NCBI GenBank assembly: GCA_900556715.1
Contig: USPM01000002.1
Location: forward strand, 6,514-70,513
Direction: 5' to 3'
Length of the DNA stretch: 64,000 bases
Source: an uncultured Megamonas sp.
GTDB taxonomy: Bacteria; Bacillota_C; Negativicutes; Selenomonadales; Selenomonadaceae
The notes below the pieces were generated by a model, which saw only the letters and a program-made list of their open reading frames with translations, did not search any database and was not told the DNA's origin. The position numbers were made by a program, and so were the translations under genes. Shown one piece after another: positions 18,077 through 27,510 of this stretch. Position 1 is the first letter of the stretch. Each line of letters starts with the position of its first letter.

Positions 18077-18402
18077 AACTGTTACCCCCAGTTCTTTATC
18101 CTCATAGATTTCTTATTTGTAAATATAATTTCTATTAAAATATTTGTTTCAAAAATACTATAATTTAATTTATTATTTGTTAATCAAATTATATTTATCT
18201 TTGTTTAAAAAATAATGCACTTAATAACTAATTATATACCAAAATAAATAATTAGCCAATATCATATTTTTTCATTTTAGTACTTAGCTAAAACAAAATA
18301 TTTTAATCTCTCTATATATGTAATAAAAAAGCTCTTAATCCATCGATTAAACAGCTAATATAAAATTAAACTATTATCTTATTGGTATTAAGAGACTTCA
18401 TT
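18077..18402. other. Intergenic region upstream of ftsZ
   Basis: Very AT-rich, with no credible reading frame. It holds a probable terminator for the upstream gene (18329-18395) and an inverted repeat CTAATTAT...ATAATTAG near 18222-18252. Several minus-strand TATAAT-like boxes, for example around 18167-18172 and 18186-18191, could start ftsZ transcription, but no convincing -35 box was identified. Confidence 0.5.
18329..18395 (-). terminator. Possible terminator after the small basic protein gene
   Basis: Arms GGTATTAAGAG and CTCTTAATCC (one mismatch) flank a loop of about 43 nt, and the minus strand continues with GCTTTTTTATT. The long loop lowers confidence. Confidence 0.45.
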
Positions 18403-18744
18403 TTATCGATTGAATAAATATAATTTTACTATATCTAAATCCTGCAATAATTTAAATCCTAAAGCTAATAAAACTACATAATATAAGTCCAATCCTAAAT
18501 TATCACCAATAAATACAAATAAAACTACAATTATTACATTGACAAAAAAATTCATAACAAAAATTTTACTATTAAATTTTTCTTTAATTATTGAACGAAA
18601 TGCATTGCATACAGATTCTATACCAGCCAATATAGCTACAGAAAATAATTTATTATATTCTACAGGTATAATTATCGGCATCATATGACCTATAATACCC
18701 CCTAATAAACCTGCTATTATACATAAGATAACTATATATTTCAT
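18403..18744 (-). CDS. sbp: Small basic protein family (DUF1290) membrane protein
   Basis: A 113-residue protein made almost entirely of hydrophobic segments (about residues 3-25, 32-45, 60-80 and 83-102), matching the family called small basic protein that sits between ftsQ/DUF881 genes and ftsZ in many Gram-positive and Negativicute division clusters. GHMMPIIIP near residue 19 and the region ILAGIESVCNAFRS are typical. Its function is not established; the context suggests a role at the division site. It starts 20 nt after the DUF881 gene and appears co-transcribed with it. Confidence 0.8.
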   Translation of the reverse strand: MKYIVILCIIAGLLGGIIGHMMPIIIPVEYNKLFSVAILAGIESVCNAFRSIIKEKFNSKIFVMNFFVNVIIVVLFVFIGDNLGLDLYYVVLLALGFKLLQDLDIVKLYLFNR

Positions 18745-18764
18745 AAAAATCTCCTAAAACCTTC

Positions 18765-19442
18765 TCATGGGGATATAGATGTCACATATTTAAATTCTGT
18801 AGCACCTTTATATGCAGGAATAACTATATTATTATCCTTTTTTATATCTATTTTTATTCCCCATACACTCAAACTCTCCGCTACGCCACCACGCATATTT
18901 ATAGCATCTTCCATGCTTTTTGCATTTCCTATGGCTTTTATCACAAATGGAGCTGCTACTCTAGTGTTATTCACTGAAATAGTCGGCCCTGCACAGCGTA
19001 TCTCTGAAGTCGAAATCAGTCTTTGATCATTTAATGATATTGCTTCAGCTCCAGCAGCTCTCAATTCATTAATTACTTTCAAAACATCTTCATCATGAAT
19101 TATATATAGATTAGTATTATCCGTACTTGATATATTTTTTTTACTATCCTCTATGGATAACACCACTCCAGGACCTTTAACAGCGGTAGTTCCTGCTAAA
19201 AAATTGACTTTTTGTGGAAACTCATTATGCACATTATTATCTTCTTTTAATCTTACAACTTCTACTTTTAATTCATCACGTTCTTGTTCTGTACGCAATA
19301 ACATATCAGATAATTTTTCTATTCTTTGATATTGAGTAGATGTTTTTAAATTATCTTGAGACGTCTTTAATTCAATAGACACCATAAAACCCAATAAAAA
19401 GCATATCAAAATTATCGAATAAAATTTTGTATACTTAATCAT
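18765..19442 (-). CDS. DUF881 family division-cluster protein
   Basis: A 225-residue bitopic protein with an N-terminal membrane span (about residues 8-24), a coiled coil (about 40-70, including LRTEQERDELKVEVVRLKED) and a DUF881 domain with VKGPGVVLSIEDS, HDEDVLKVINELRAAGAEAISLNDQR and IRCAGPTISVN. Relatives occur in tandem in Bacillus (YlxW/YlxX) next to ftsQ. It lies nine bases after ftsQ and 20 before the small basic protein gene, so it is part of the same operon. The biochemical role is unknown. Confidence 0.85.
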   Translation of the reverse strand: MIKYTKFYSIILICFLLGFMVSIELKTSQDNLKTSTQYQRIEKLSDMLLRTEQERDELKVEVVRLKEDNNVHNEFPQKVNFLAGTTAVKGPGVVLSIEDSKKNISSTDNTNLYIIHDEDVLKVINELRAAGAEAISLNDQRLISTSEIRCAGPTISVNNTRVAAPFVIKAIGNAKSMEDAINMRGGVAESLSVWGIKIDIKKDNNIVIPAYKGATEFKYVTSISP

Positions 19443-19451
19443 TATTTAGCC

Positions 19452-20192
19452 TCATTGTTTTATCTTTAAAACCGGTCGAGAATAACTAAAATCTATATAT
19501 TCAATTGGAATATTTGTTACTTTCATATCATTAAAAAATTCATTTGTTTTATTTGCTAGTTCTTCTGGATTTTCTATTTTTCCCAAAATAATTTTTGTAC
19601 CATTCATTGTATATGCTTCAATATTATCCACATTGGCAATATTTATCTGCATAATCTGTTGTAATAATTCTGGCTTCAAATATCCTAAATAATCTAAAAC
19701 TTTGTTTATGGCTTCATTTTCTACCTTATCACCAGTATAAACATCTTCTAAAAAAACACCTATAATAACAGGCTTTTGTATTTTTTTAGGATCTTTATAT
19801 GTGTCTATGATCATGCTATTCTTGTCTAAATCAACATAACCATAATTACAACTAACAACTGCGAGCGGTGTTCTTTCTACAATTTCGATATTTAAACAAT
19901 TAGGAAAATCTCTCCAAACTTTAGCAGTATCTATACGCAAATCACTTTGCAAATAATTTTGAATAACATCTGTTTGTACAGAAAAAATATTTAAAGGCTC
20001 TCTTATTCTAGCTATTTTTAATACATCTTCTCGAGGTAAATATGTATTTCCAATAACTTTTACATAGCCTATCTTTAAAATAGGTGAATTAATTATAAAA
20101 ATAATTGCTAGTATAGCAAAGAGGCCAATAAGGCCTCTTTTTAAATTTTTCTTGGCAATTAAACTTTTTGATTTAACTTGTTTTTTTACCAT
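19452..20192 (-). CDS. ftsQ: Cell division protein FtsQ/DivIB
   Basis: Bitopic divisome protein of 246 residues: a basic cytoplasmic tail, one membrane span (about residues 20-36), then the POTRA domain (SPILKIGYVKVIGNTYLPREDVLKIA) and the FtsQ beta domain (SDLRIDTAKVWRDFPNCLNIEIVERTPLAVV). It connects FtsL/DivIC with the septal synthase. The gap to ddl is ten bases. The expected partners FtsI and FtsW are not encoded in this cluster. Confidence 0.92.
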   Translation of the reverse strand: MVKKQVKSKSLIAKKNLKRGLIGLFAILAIIFIINSPILKIGYVKVIGNTYLPREDVLKIARIREPLNIFSVQTDVIQNYLQSDLRIDTAKVWRDFPNCLNIEIVERTPLAVVSCNYGYVDLDKNSMIIDTYKDPKKIQKPVIIGVFLEDVYTGDKVENEAINKVLDYLGYLKPELLQQIMQINIANVDNIEAYTMNGTKIILGKIENPEELANKTNEFFNDMKVTNIPIEYIDFSYSRPVLKIKQ

Positions 20193-20202
20193 AAATTATT
20201 CC

Positions 20203-21138
20203 TTATTTTTCTTCTATAGCCATCTGTAAAATCATTTCACATAATTCGCCAAAAGAAATACCTACGTGTTTCGCTGCATCTGGAACTAAAGATGTCTGTG
20301 TCATACCTGGTACAGAATTTATTTCCAATACATATGGAACATCATCTTCACTTAGCATAACATCCACACGTACAACTCCACGGCAATCGGCTACTGTACA
20401 TGCATCTATACATAATTTTTGAATTTTAGCTGTTAATTCATCACTAAGAGGTGCTGGAATAATATGGAAAGATTCACCTTTTGTATATTTACTCTTATAA
20501 TCATATCTACCAGAATTAGTAGTTATTTCAATAATTGGTAAAGCTTTCTTTTTTTTATTTCCATAAACAGGAATAGATAATTCTCTACCTTTGATGAATT
20601 CTTCAACTAAAATAGCATCATCATATTCAAAGCATGCATCAATTGCTTTTTGTAAATCTTCTTTTTTCTCTACAATTTCTACCCCAATACTAGAACCTTG
20701 AGAAGCTGCTTTTACAACAACTGGCATAGAGAATTTACTAGCAATTTCTTCTACTAAATTTCTATCAGTATCTGTTTTGCGATAAATAAGACAATTTGGT
20801 GTAGAAATTCCTGTTGAACGGAAAAGATGTTTACTAGCTACTTTATCCATTGTTATCGCACTAGATAAAACACTGCAACTTGTATATGGCATATCAATCA
20901 TTTCAAGCACTGCTGCAATTCTGCCATCTTCACCATATTTACCATGAACAGCATTAAATACAATATCACAGCCACTTTCTTTGATATCTTCCACTAAAGT
21001 TTTAGGCACAAATTCCATACCTACTGCATTATAACCTTTTTCTTGCAAAGCATTCAAAATAGCGGTACCAGTCAATCTAGAAATTTCAGCTTCACTAGAT
21101 GGTCCACCCATCAATACAACAATCTTTTTAAAATTCAT
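20203..21138 (-). CDS. ddl: D-alanine--D-alanine ligase
   Basis: ATP-grasp ligase joining two D-alanines for the peptidoglycan precursor. The 311 residues show the N-terminal GGPSSEAEISRLTG, the central MPVVVKAASQGSSIGVEIV and the C-terminal EINSVPGMTQTSLVPDAA. The length is that of the short DdlB class. The gene takes the position between murC and ftsQ where murB is often found in relatives. It is separated from murC by 16 nt. Confidence 0.95.
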   Translation of the reverse strand: MNFKKIVVLMGGPSSEAEISRLTGTAILNALQEKGYNAVGMEFVPKTLVEDIKESGCDIVFNAVHGKYGEDGRIAAVLEMIDMPYTSCSVLSSAITMDKVASKHLFRSTGISTPNCLIYRKTDTDRNLVEEIASKFSMPVVVKAASQGSSIGVEIVEKKEDLQKAIDACFEYDDAILVEEFIKGRELSIPVYGNKKKKALPIIEITTNSGRYDYKSKYTKGESFHIIPAPLSDELTAKIQKLCIDACTVADCRGVVRVDVMLSEDDVPYVLEINSVPGMTQTSLVPDAAKHVGISFGELCEMILQMAIEEK

Positions 21139-21154
21139 CTTCTATTCCTCTCAA

Positions 21155-22522
21155 TTATAAATTTTGAGCTAATTTTTCACCAACAGTATAGATATTACCT
21201 GCACCCATAGTAATAATTAAATCTCCAGCTTGAATATTTTTTTCAAGCCATGGTGCAATATCATCTAATTTTTCAATGTAAACAGCGTCTACACCTGTCT
21301 GTCTTTTAACTTCATCTACAATAGTTTTACCTGAAATACCTTCGATAGGATCTTCACTTGCTGCATAAATATCAGTTAAAACTAATACATCAGCTCCTAC
21401 AAAACAAGAGCCAAATTCTTTTTGTAATAATTGTGTTCTACTATAACGATGTGGCTGGAAAGCTACAATTAAACGTTTTGGATTTGTCTGTTTAGCAGCT
21501 TTTATAGTTGTTTGAATTTCAGTTGGATGATGTGCATAATCATCTACAATCCATATATTTTCATTTCTAAATTTAGTTTGGAAACGGCGTTTTGTACCAG
21601 AAAATACTTTAAATCCTTCTGCTATTTCCTCTATACTCAATCCCATTTCACGACATACAGCAATTGTAGCTAATGCATTTAATACATTATGTCTACCTGG
21701 AATATTAAGAGCTACATCTCCTAATACTTCACCTTTGTAAATAACAGTAAAGCTTGTATGTGGACCATCTACTTTAATATCTTTTGCCATATAATCAGCA
21801 TCATGATCTAAAGCATAAGAAATATATTTTCTATCCACTTTATCTGCTATATTTCTGATATTTTCATTATCAAAGCACAATACAGCAAGACCTGTTTCTT
21901 TATCCAAGTTCTGTACAAATTGGATAAATGCTTTAATGATATTTTCCATAGAACCGTAATGATCCATATGGTCATCTTCAATATTAGTAACAACTGCAAT
22001 TTTAGGATAGAATTTTAAGAAAGAACCATCACTTTCATCAGCTTCAGCTACTAAATAATCAGATTTACCAAGTTTTGCATTGCCTTTTAAATAATCTACA
22101 AAACCGCCAATTAAAATTGTAGGATCAACTTTTGCATGCTCTAAAACTACACTGATCATAGAAGATGTAGTTGTCTTTCCATGAGCACCTGCTACTGCAA
22201 TTCCTTTAGCATCATTTAATAAATAAGCTAAAATATCGGAACGATGAAATAATTTTAAGCCCTTAGCTTTTGCAGCTACAAGTTCAGGATTATCTTGATG
22301 TATAGCAGAAGATAAAACCAAGGCTTCTTTACCTTCTACATTTAAAGCATTATGACCTTTATAAATTGTAGCACCTTTTGCCTGTAAATGTTTTACTACA
22401 GCTGATTCACTCAAATCAGAACCAGATATTTCATATCCTTTATCTAACATCACTTCAGCAATGGCACTCATACCTACACCGCCAATGCCGACAAAATGTA
22501 ATTTTTTTATACCTTCAAGCAC
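21155..22522 (-). CDS. murC: UDP-N-acetylmuramate--L-alanine ligase
   Basis: First amino-acid-adding ligase of the peptidoglycan pathway, 455 residues. The nucleotide-sugar binding N-terminus reads HFVGIGGVGMSAIAEVMLDKG, the ATP loop is GAHGKTTTSSM (about 110-120), and YAHHPTEI plus FQPHRYSRT mark the MurC subfamily. It follows murG by 22 nt. Confidence 0.96.
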   Translation of the reverse strand: MLEGIKKLHFVGIGGVGMSAIAEVMLDKGYEISGSDLSESAVVKHLQAKGATIYKGHNALNVEGKEALVLSSAIHQDNPELVAAKAKGLKLFHRSDILAYLLNDAKGIAVAGAHGKTTTSSMISVVLEHAKVDPTILIGGFVDYLKGNAKLGKSDYLVAEADESDGSFLKFYPKIAVVTNIEDDHMDHYGSMENIIKAFIQFVQNLDKETGLAVLCFDNENIRNIADKVDRKYISYALDHDADYMAKDIKVDGPHTSFTVIYKGEVLGDVALNIPGRHNVLNALATIAVCREMGLSIEEIAEGFKVFSGTKRRFQTKFRNENIWIVDDYAHHPTEIQTTIKAAKQTNPKRLIVAFQPHRYSRTQLLQKEFGSCFVGADVLVLTDIYAASEDPIEGISGKTIVDEVKRQTGVDAVYIEKLDDIAPWLEKNIQAGDLIITMGAGNIYTVGEKLAQNL

Positions 22523-22544
22523 TTTTCAAGTACACCTCTCAAAA

Positions 22545-23675
22545 TTAATATTTAGGTTTCTTAGCTAATTCTACCACCATTTCAGCAATAGCTAAAGCTG
22601 CACTAGGTTTTCCCATATTACGGCTAGCTTCTACCATTTCCTGTAAACGATTTTCACTAGCAAGCATTTCTTCTAATACATTGATTAATTTTTCACCTGT
22701 AAGCTCACGATTTAAAATAACTTTAGCTGCCCCATTTTTTTCTAATTCACGGGCATTATATTCTTGATGATTTTCTGCTGCAAATGGATATGGTACCAAT
22801 ACTGCCGGTACACCTCTTGCTGTAAGCTCTGCTAAACTTGTAGCACCAGCTCTAAAAACAGCTATATCTGTGGCTGCCAATGCCTTTGGCATATCATATA
22901 AATATGGATAAACGGCAATATTATCTACTTTATCTAAATTAACACCTAAATCAGCTAAGCCATTTTTTACAAAATCATACTCATTTTTACCTGTAACATG
23001 CATAATCTGCACACGATAATTATTAGCAAAATGTTTATGAACTTCAAGCATAGCTTTATTAATACTATGAGCTCCACGACTGCCACCAGATACTAAAATA
23101 GTTTTTCTATTTGTATCCAAAGAAAATTCCATTAAGCCTTCATTTCTTGTACTCAATAAAATATCGTCACGAATAGGATTACCTGTGAATACTACCTTAT
23201 TTTCAGGAAAATAACTCATTGCACGTTTATATCCTACTGCTATCTTATCTACAAATCTTGCTAAAATTTTATTAGTAACACCTGGAATAGCATTTTGCTC
23301 TTGTATCAATGCTGGTATTCCCATCAAACTTGCAGCCATCAAAATAGGGCCACATACATATCCACCTGTACCAATAGCTACATCTGGTTTAAAATTTTTA
23401 ACTATATTTCTAGCTTTTACCACAGCTTTAAACGCTTTACCTGCTACTACAAAATTTTTCATAGTTAAATGACGTTCAAAACCACTTATATCTAAGGTAA
23501 CAAAAGGAATTTGTTCACGTGGTATAATATCTGCTTCCAATCCTTTTTTTGTGCCTACATAGAGAAATTCTGCATTTGGTACTATTTTTTTTATATTATT
23601 TATCAGTGTAATCGCTGGATAAATATGTCCTCCTGTACCACCGCCAGATACAATTATCCTCATACTTTTTCTCAC
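22545..23675 (-). CDS. murG: UDP-GlcNAc:lipid I N-acetylglucosaminyltransferase
   Basis: Peripheral membrane GT28 enzyme converting lipid I to lipid II. SGGGTGGHIYPAI (about residues 10-22) is the lipid I site and GGSRGAHSIN and ATSLAELTARGVPAVLVPYP are the UDP-sugar site. At 376 residues it is of normal length; an ATG at codon 5 (MRIIVSGG) is an alternative start. It begins 15 nt after murD, which leaves no room for ftsW, the gene that usually lies between murD and murG. Confidence 0.96.
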   Translation of the reverse strand: MRKSMRIIVSGGGTGGHIYPAITLINNIKKIVPNAEFLYVGTKKGLEADIIPREQIPFVTLDISGFERHLTMKNFVVAGKAFKAVVKARNIVKNFKPDVAIGTGGYVCGPILMAASLMGIPALIQEQNAIPGVTNKILARFVDKIAVGYKRAMSYFPENKVVFTGNPIRDDILLSTRNEGLMEFSLDTNRKTILVSGGSRGAHSINKAMLEVHKHFANNYRVQIMHVTGKNEYDFVKNGLADLGVNLDKVDNIAVYPYLYDMPKALAATDIAVFRAGATSLAELTARGVPAVLVPYPFAAENHQEYNARELEKNGAAKVILNRELTGEKLINVLEEMLASENRLQEMVEASRNMGKPSAALAIAEMVVELAKKPKY

Positions 23676-23690
23676 TTTCTCTATTTAAAA

Positions 23691-25055
23691 TTATTCTAAT
23701 TCATTAACTATACGTTTAAAATCACGGCCACGAGCTTCATAACCTTCATACATATCAAAACTTGCACATGCTGGTGATAATAACACTACCTGCGGAGCTT
23801 TGGCTATTTTATGAGCATAATTTACTGCTTCTTGCATAGAATATCCTGCTTCATAAATTTTATCTTCTGGATAATCATGTTTTAAAGCTTCTTCTTTAAA
23901 ACGTTTTGTAGCATCGCCAACTAAAATCAGATTATCTACGCGTTCATTTACTAAAGCATAAAATTCATCAAGTGGAGTATTTTTATCATCACCACCAGCG
24001 ATTAAGATTATATGTGGAAAAGTAGCAATTGCTTTGTTGGCAGCTTCTGGATTTGTTGCTTTAGAGTCATTATAATATGTTACTCCATCAATAGTTTTAA
24101 CAGGTTCAATGCGATGTTCCACTGGTGCAAAAGCTTTTAATGCTTTTGCCATTTTTATCGTATCGCCACCTGCCAAAAAGGCTAAGCTCAATGCCGCTAA
24201 AGCATTTTCTATATTATGACTGCCTTTTATCTGCATATCATCTACATTACAAATAATATGCATTATACCTTTCCAACGAATAACAAGTTGATTATCTTTG
24301 ACGAAAGCACCTTCTTCTAATTCTTGGGAACTACTGAAAAAACAAATAGTGCTTTTAGCTCTATTTGCCATATCACGAGTACGTTCATCATCATAATTTA
24401 AAACTAAAAAATTTTCTTTTGTATGATGAGCAAATACTTTTTCTTTTTCTGCCTGATAAACTTCCATTGTTTTATGACGAGCCAAATGATCAGGAGTTAC
24501 ATTTAATATAGCCGCACCTTTTGTAGCAAATTCACTAGAAGCTTCCATCTGATAACTTGATATTTCAGCCACTACACAACCATCTTCACCAATACGATAA
24601 CATTCTTCACAAAGTGGTGTACCGATATTACCACCCACACCCACTTTATCTTCACCGTAAATGGTCTTCATCAATTCACCTAAAAGCATAGTTGTTGTTG
24701 TTTTACCATTAGTTCCTGTAACAGCAAATATTGGAGCTTTAGCTAATTTATAAGCAAATTCTACTTCGCTAATGATTTTTACTTTTTCAGCAACTTTTTC
24801 AAAAAGTGGTAAATGTCTTGGTACAGCTGGAGAAATAATCACTAAATCTGTACCTTCAAATAAAGCTTCTGTTTGTTTTCCTAAAACTACTTTTATGTCT
24901 AAAGCAGTAAGTTCAGTTAGATCGTGCTTTTCACCTAGTTTTTCATTCGCATCACTTAAAATGACATCTGCTCCTAGTTTCTTAGCGAGTTTTGCCGCTG
25001 CAAAGCCACTAATTCCCGCACCGATTACAATAACTTTCTTATTGCTTAAATCCAT
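23691..25055 (-). CDS. murD: UDP-N-acetylmuramoylalanine--D-glutamate ligase
   Basis: Adds D-glutamate to the precursor in the cytoplasm. The 454 residues include the Rossmann start KVIVIGAGISGFAAAKLA, the ATP loop VTGTNGKTTTTMLLG (about 113-127) and YNDSKATNPEA of the C-terminal domain. It lies 92 nt after mraY and 15 nt before murG. Confidence 0.96.
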   Translation of the reverse strand: MDLSNKKVIVIGAGISGFAAAKLAKKLGADVILSDANEKLGEKHDLTELTALDIKVVLGKQTEALFEGTDLVIISPAVPRHLPLFEKVAEKVKIISEVEFAYKLAKAPIFAVTGTNGKTTTTMLLGELMKTIYGEDKVGVGGNIGTPLCEECYRIGEDGCVVAEISSYQMEASSEFATKGAAILNVTPDHLARHKTMEVYQAEKEKVFAHHTKENFLVLNYDDERTRDMANRAKSTICFFSSSQELEEGAFVKDNQLVIRWKGIMHIICNVDDMQIKGSHNIENALAALSLAFLAGGDTIKMAKALKAFAPVEHRIEPVKTIDGVTYYNDSKATNPEAANKAIATFPHIILIAGGDDKNTPLDEFYALVNERVDNLILVGDATKRFKEEALKHDYPEDKIYEAGYSMQEAVNYAHKIAKAPQVVLLSPACASFDMYEGYEARGRDFKRIVNELE

Positions 25056-25147
25056 TAAAAAAACCTCCTAAAATCTTTATATTTATTTCTTTGAGGATAA
25101 AAAAATAAACGAAAAAACCTCAGCCTTATTTAAAATATTAACGACTA

Positions 25148-26122
25148 TTAGCTATAATGTAAAGTCAATAAAGCCAAAATACAAAATACAAATTCAGCAA
25201 ACCAAAAAGTTGTAACTACACGAGTTTCTGACCAACCTTTTAATTCAAAATGATGATGAATTGGACTCATTAAAAATACACGTTTTCCTGTAGTTTTAAA
25301 TGATGTTACCTGAATAATTACAGACAAAGTTTCGATTACAAATAACCCGCCTAAAATAATCAATAATAATTCTGTTTTAGTTAAAATACCAAGGCCAGCT
25401 AAAACACCACCTAAAGCAAGAGAACCAGTATCCCCCATGAATACTTTTGCCGGATGATAATTAAATTTCAAAAAGGCTACACATGCTCCAAAACAAGCAA
25501 AACTATAAATAGCTAAATCAGTTTTATTAAAATATAAACAAACAGCTGCAAAACCTAAAGAAGCTACTGCCATTGCACCTGATGCTAAACCATCTAATCC
25601 ATCTGTTAAATTTACAGCATTTGTTGTGCCGACAAGTACACCTATTACCAATACATAATAAAACCAACCAATATCATAAGTCTGTCCAACAAATGGTATC
25701 CAAACATCTTGTGTAAGACCAGTATAATTTATACCAATATAAGTTACAATAATTGCAATAATAAATTGTCCTAATAATTTTTGTTTAGCTTTTAATCCCA
25801 GATTGCGTTTTAAAACAACTTTTATATAATCATCTAAAAATCCTAAAACAAAATGACCTAACATCACAAATAAAGCTAATGCTACTTCTATAGTAAAATC
25901 TGCAAAAATTAAAGTTGCAATAGTAATACCACCAATGATCATAATACCACCCATTGTTGGTGTTCCTGATTTAGCTTGATGACTCTTTGGCCCTTCTTCA
26001 CGAATGCTTTGACCAAATTTTAATTTATGTAGTTCTGGAATTAAAAATGGTCCTACTGCTAAAACTACAAGGGCAGCAGCTATTGCTGCCCAAATCATAT
26101 TTAAATTAAATGCTTCTATCAT
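25148..26122 (-). CDS. mraY: Phospho-MurNAc-pentapeptide transferase
   Basis: Polytopic membrane enzyme making lipid I from UDP-MurNAc-pentapeptide and undecaprenyl phosphate. The 324 residues hold about ten spans and the conserved acidic motifs: FLDDYIKV, NAVNLTDGLDGLASG and FMGDTGSLALGG, plus the HHHFE loop near residue 290 (SPIHHHFELKGWSE). It overlaps murF by four bases. Confidence 0.96.
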   Translation of the reverse strand: MIEAFNLNMIWAAIAAALVVLAVGPFLIPELHKLKFGQSIREEGPKSHQAKSGTPTMGGIMIIGGITIATLIFADFTIEVALALFVMLGHFVLGFLDDYIKVVLKRNLGLKAKQKLLGQFIIAIIVTYIGINYTGLTQDVWIPFVGQTYDIGWFYYVLVIGVLVGTTNAVNLTDGLDGLASGAMAVASLGFAAVCLYFNKTDLAIYSFACFGACVAFLKFNYHPAKVFMGDTGSLALGGVLAGLGILTKTELLLIILGGLFVIETLSVIIQVTSFKTTGKRVFLMSPIHHHFELKGWSETRVVTTFWFAEFVFCILALLTLHYS

Positions 26123-27510
26123 TTATATTCTTTCTCCAATAATTCAATTATTTTTTCCATATGCATACCATGGGAACCTTTAAACAAAACAGTATCTTCT
26201 GCTTGCAATTCTCTTTTCAATACTTGCACTGCTTCTTCATGACTTGCACATTCAAAAACTTTTGCTACACCTGCTTTTTTAGCAGCTTGAGCCGTAAATT
26301 TTGTCAATTCTCCTCGAGTTATGACAATATCTACACCTAATTTACCTGCCAATAAACCAATATCTTCATGAGCTTTTTGTTCTACACTACCTAATTCAAA
26401 CATATCACCCATTACTAAGATTTTACGTTTTTTAGCCACTTTAGTTAAATTTTCTAAAGCTGCTTTTGTAGACATTGGACTTGCATTATATGCATCATTT
26501 ATCAAATTATATTGACCTAATCTTTTATATTCAAAACGCATAGCTGTAGGTTTAAAAGTATCTAAACCTTTTTGCATCTCTTCAACAGTAAGGCCGCAAG
26601 CATATCCTACAGCCAAAGCTGCTAAACAGTTATATACATTGTGTATACCTATCATATTTAAAGTGAAATGTGCTATTTTATCGCCAACAATCGCATCAAA
26701 TTCCGTTTTACCATCATCTACAGTCTTAATATCAAAAGCCTTGATATCACCTGCATGATTAATGCCAAAATAAATTGCATGTGCTCTTGTTAATCTATTC
26801 ATTTTAGCAACAAATTCATCATCAGCATTTAAAATAACTTTCCCATCAATTTCTATTGCCTGTGCCATCTCACCTTTAGCTTTCGCTATATTCTCCATGG
26901 ATCCTAAAAGTTCCATATGTGTTTCACCGACATTAGTAATTACACCCATTGTAGGTTTAGCAATATCTGTCAATTCTTTTATTTGACCTAATCCTCGCAT
27001 ACCCATTTCTACAACAGCTACATCATAACTTCCATCTAATTGTAATAAAGTCATTGGAAGACCGATTTCATTATTAAAATTAGCTTGTGTTTTCAATACA
27101 TTATATTTTCCTGATAATACAGCAGCTGTTAAATCTTTAGTTGTAGTTTTACCATTTGAACCAGTTATAGCTATTACAGGGATATTGAATTTATTACGCC
27201 AAAAATGAGCTAAATCTTGATAGGCTTTTAATGTATCATCTACGGCCAAAATATCTATATCAACATCTTCAAGCAAAGAAATATCATAATCTTTATTTAC
27301 TATAGCTCCAATTGCTCCTTTTTTGGCAGCATCAGCAATAAAATCATGCCCGTCAAAATTTTCACCTTTAAGGGCGATAAATAACATTCCTTCTTCAATT
27401 TTTCTAGTATCTGTTGTTACACCACCAAAAACCGAAGCTGAAGTTACTTTTTTCAAAACAGCATTAGTTGCCTGCATTACTTGCGTCAAAGAAAATTGAT
27501 AATTAGCCAT
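26119..27510 (-). CDS. murF: UDP-N-acetylmuramoyl-tripeptide--D-alanyl-D-alanine ligase
   Basis: Adds the D-Ala-D-Ala dipeptide. It carries the ATP loop ITGSNGKTTTKDL, MGMRGLGQIKELTDIA and NDAYNASPMSTKAAL, hallmarks of MurF. The start is placed at ATG 27508-27510 (MANYQFSL) because GGGGGAAG lies just upstream. The longer frame to 27534 would overlap murE by 32 bases, whereas this start overlaps by eight. It is coupled to mraY downstream. Confidence 0.95.
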   Translation of the reverse strand: MANYQFSLTQVMQATNAVLKKVTSASVFGGVTTDTRKIEEGMLFIALKGENFDGHDFIADAAKKGAIGAIVNKDYDISLLEDVDIDILAVDDTLKAYQDLAHFWRNKFNIPVIAITGSNGKTTTKDLTAAVLSGKYNVLKTQANFNNEIGLPMTLLQLDGSYDVAVVEMGMRGLGQIKELTDIAKPTMGVITNVGETHMELLGSMENIAKAKGEMAQAIEIDGKVILNADDEFVAKMNRLTRAHAIYFGINHAGDIKAFDIKTVDDGKTEFDAIVGDKIAHFTLNMIGIHNVYNCLAALAVGYACGLTVEEMQKGLDTFKPTAMRFEYKRLGQYNLINDAYNASPMSTKAALENLTKVAKKRKILVMGDMFELGSVEQKAHEDIGLLAGKLGVDIVITRGELTKFTAQAAKKAGVAKVFECASHEEAVQVLKRELQAEDTVLFKGSHGMHMEKIIELLEKEYK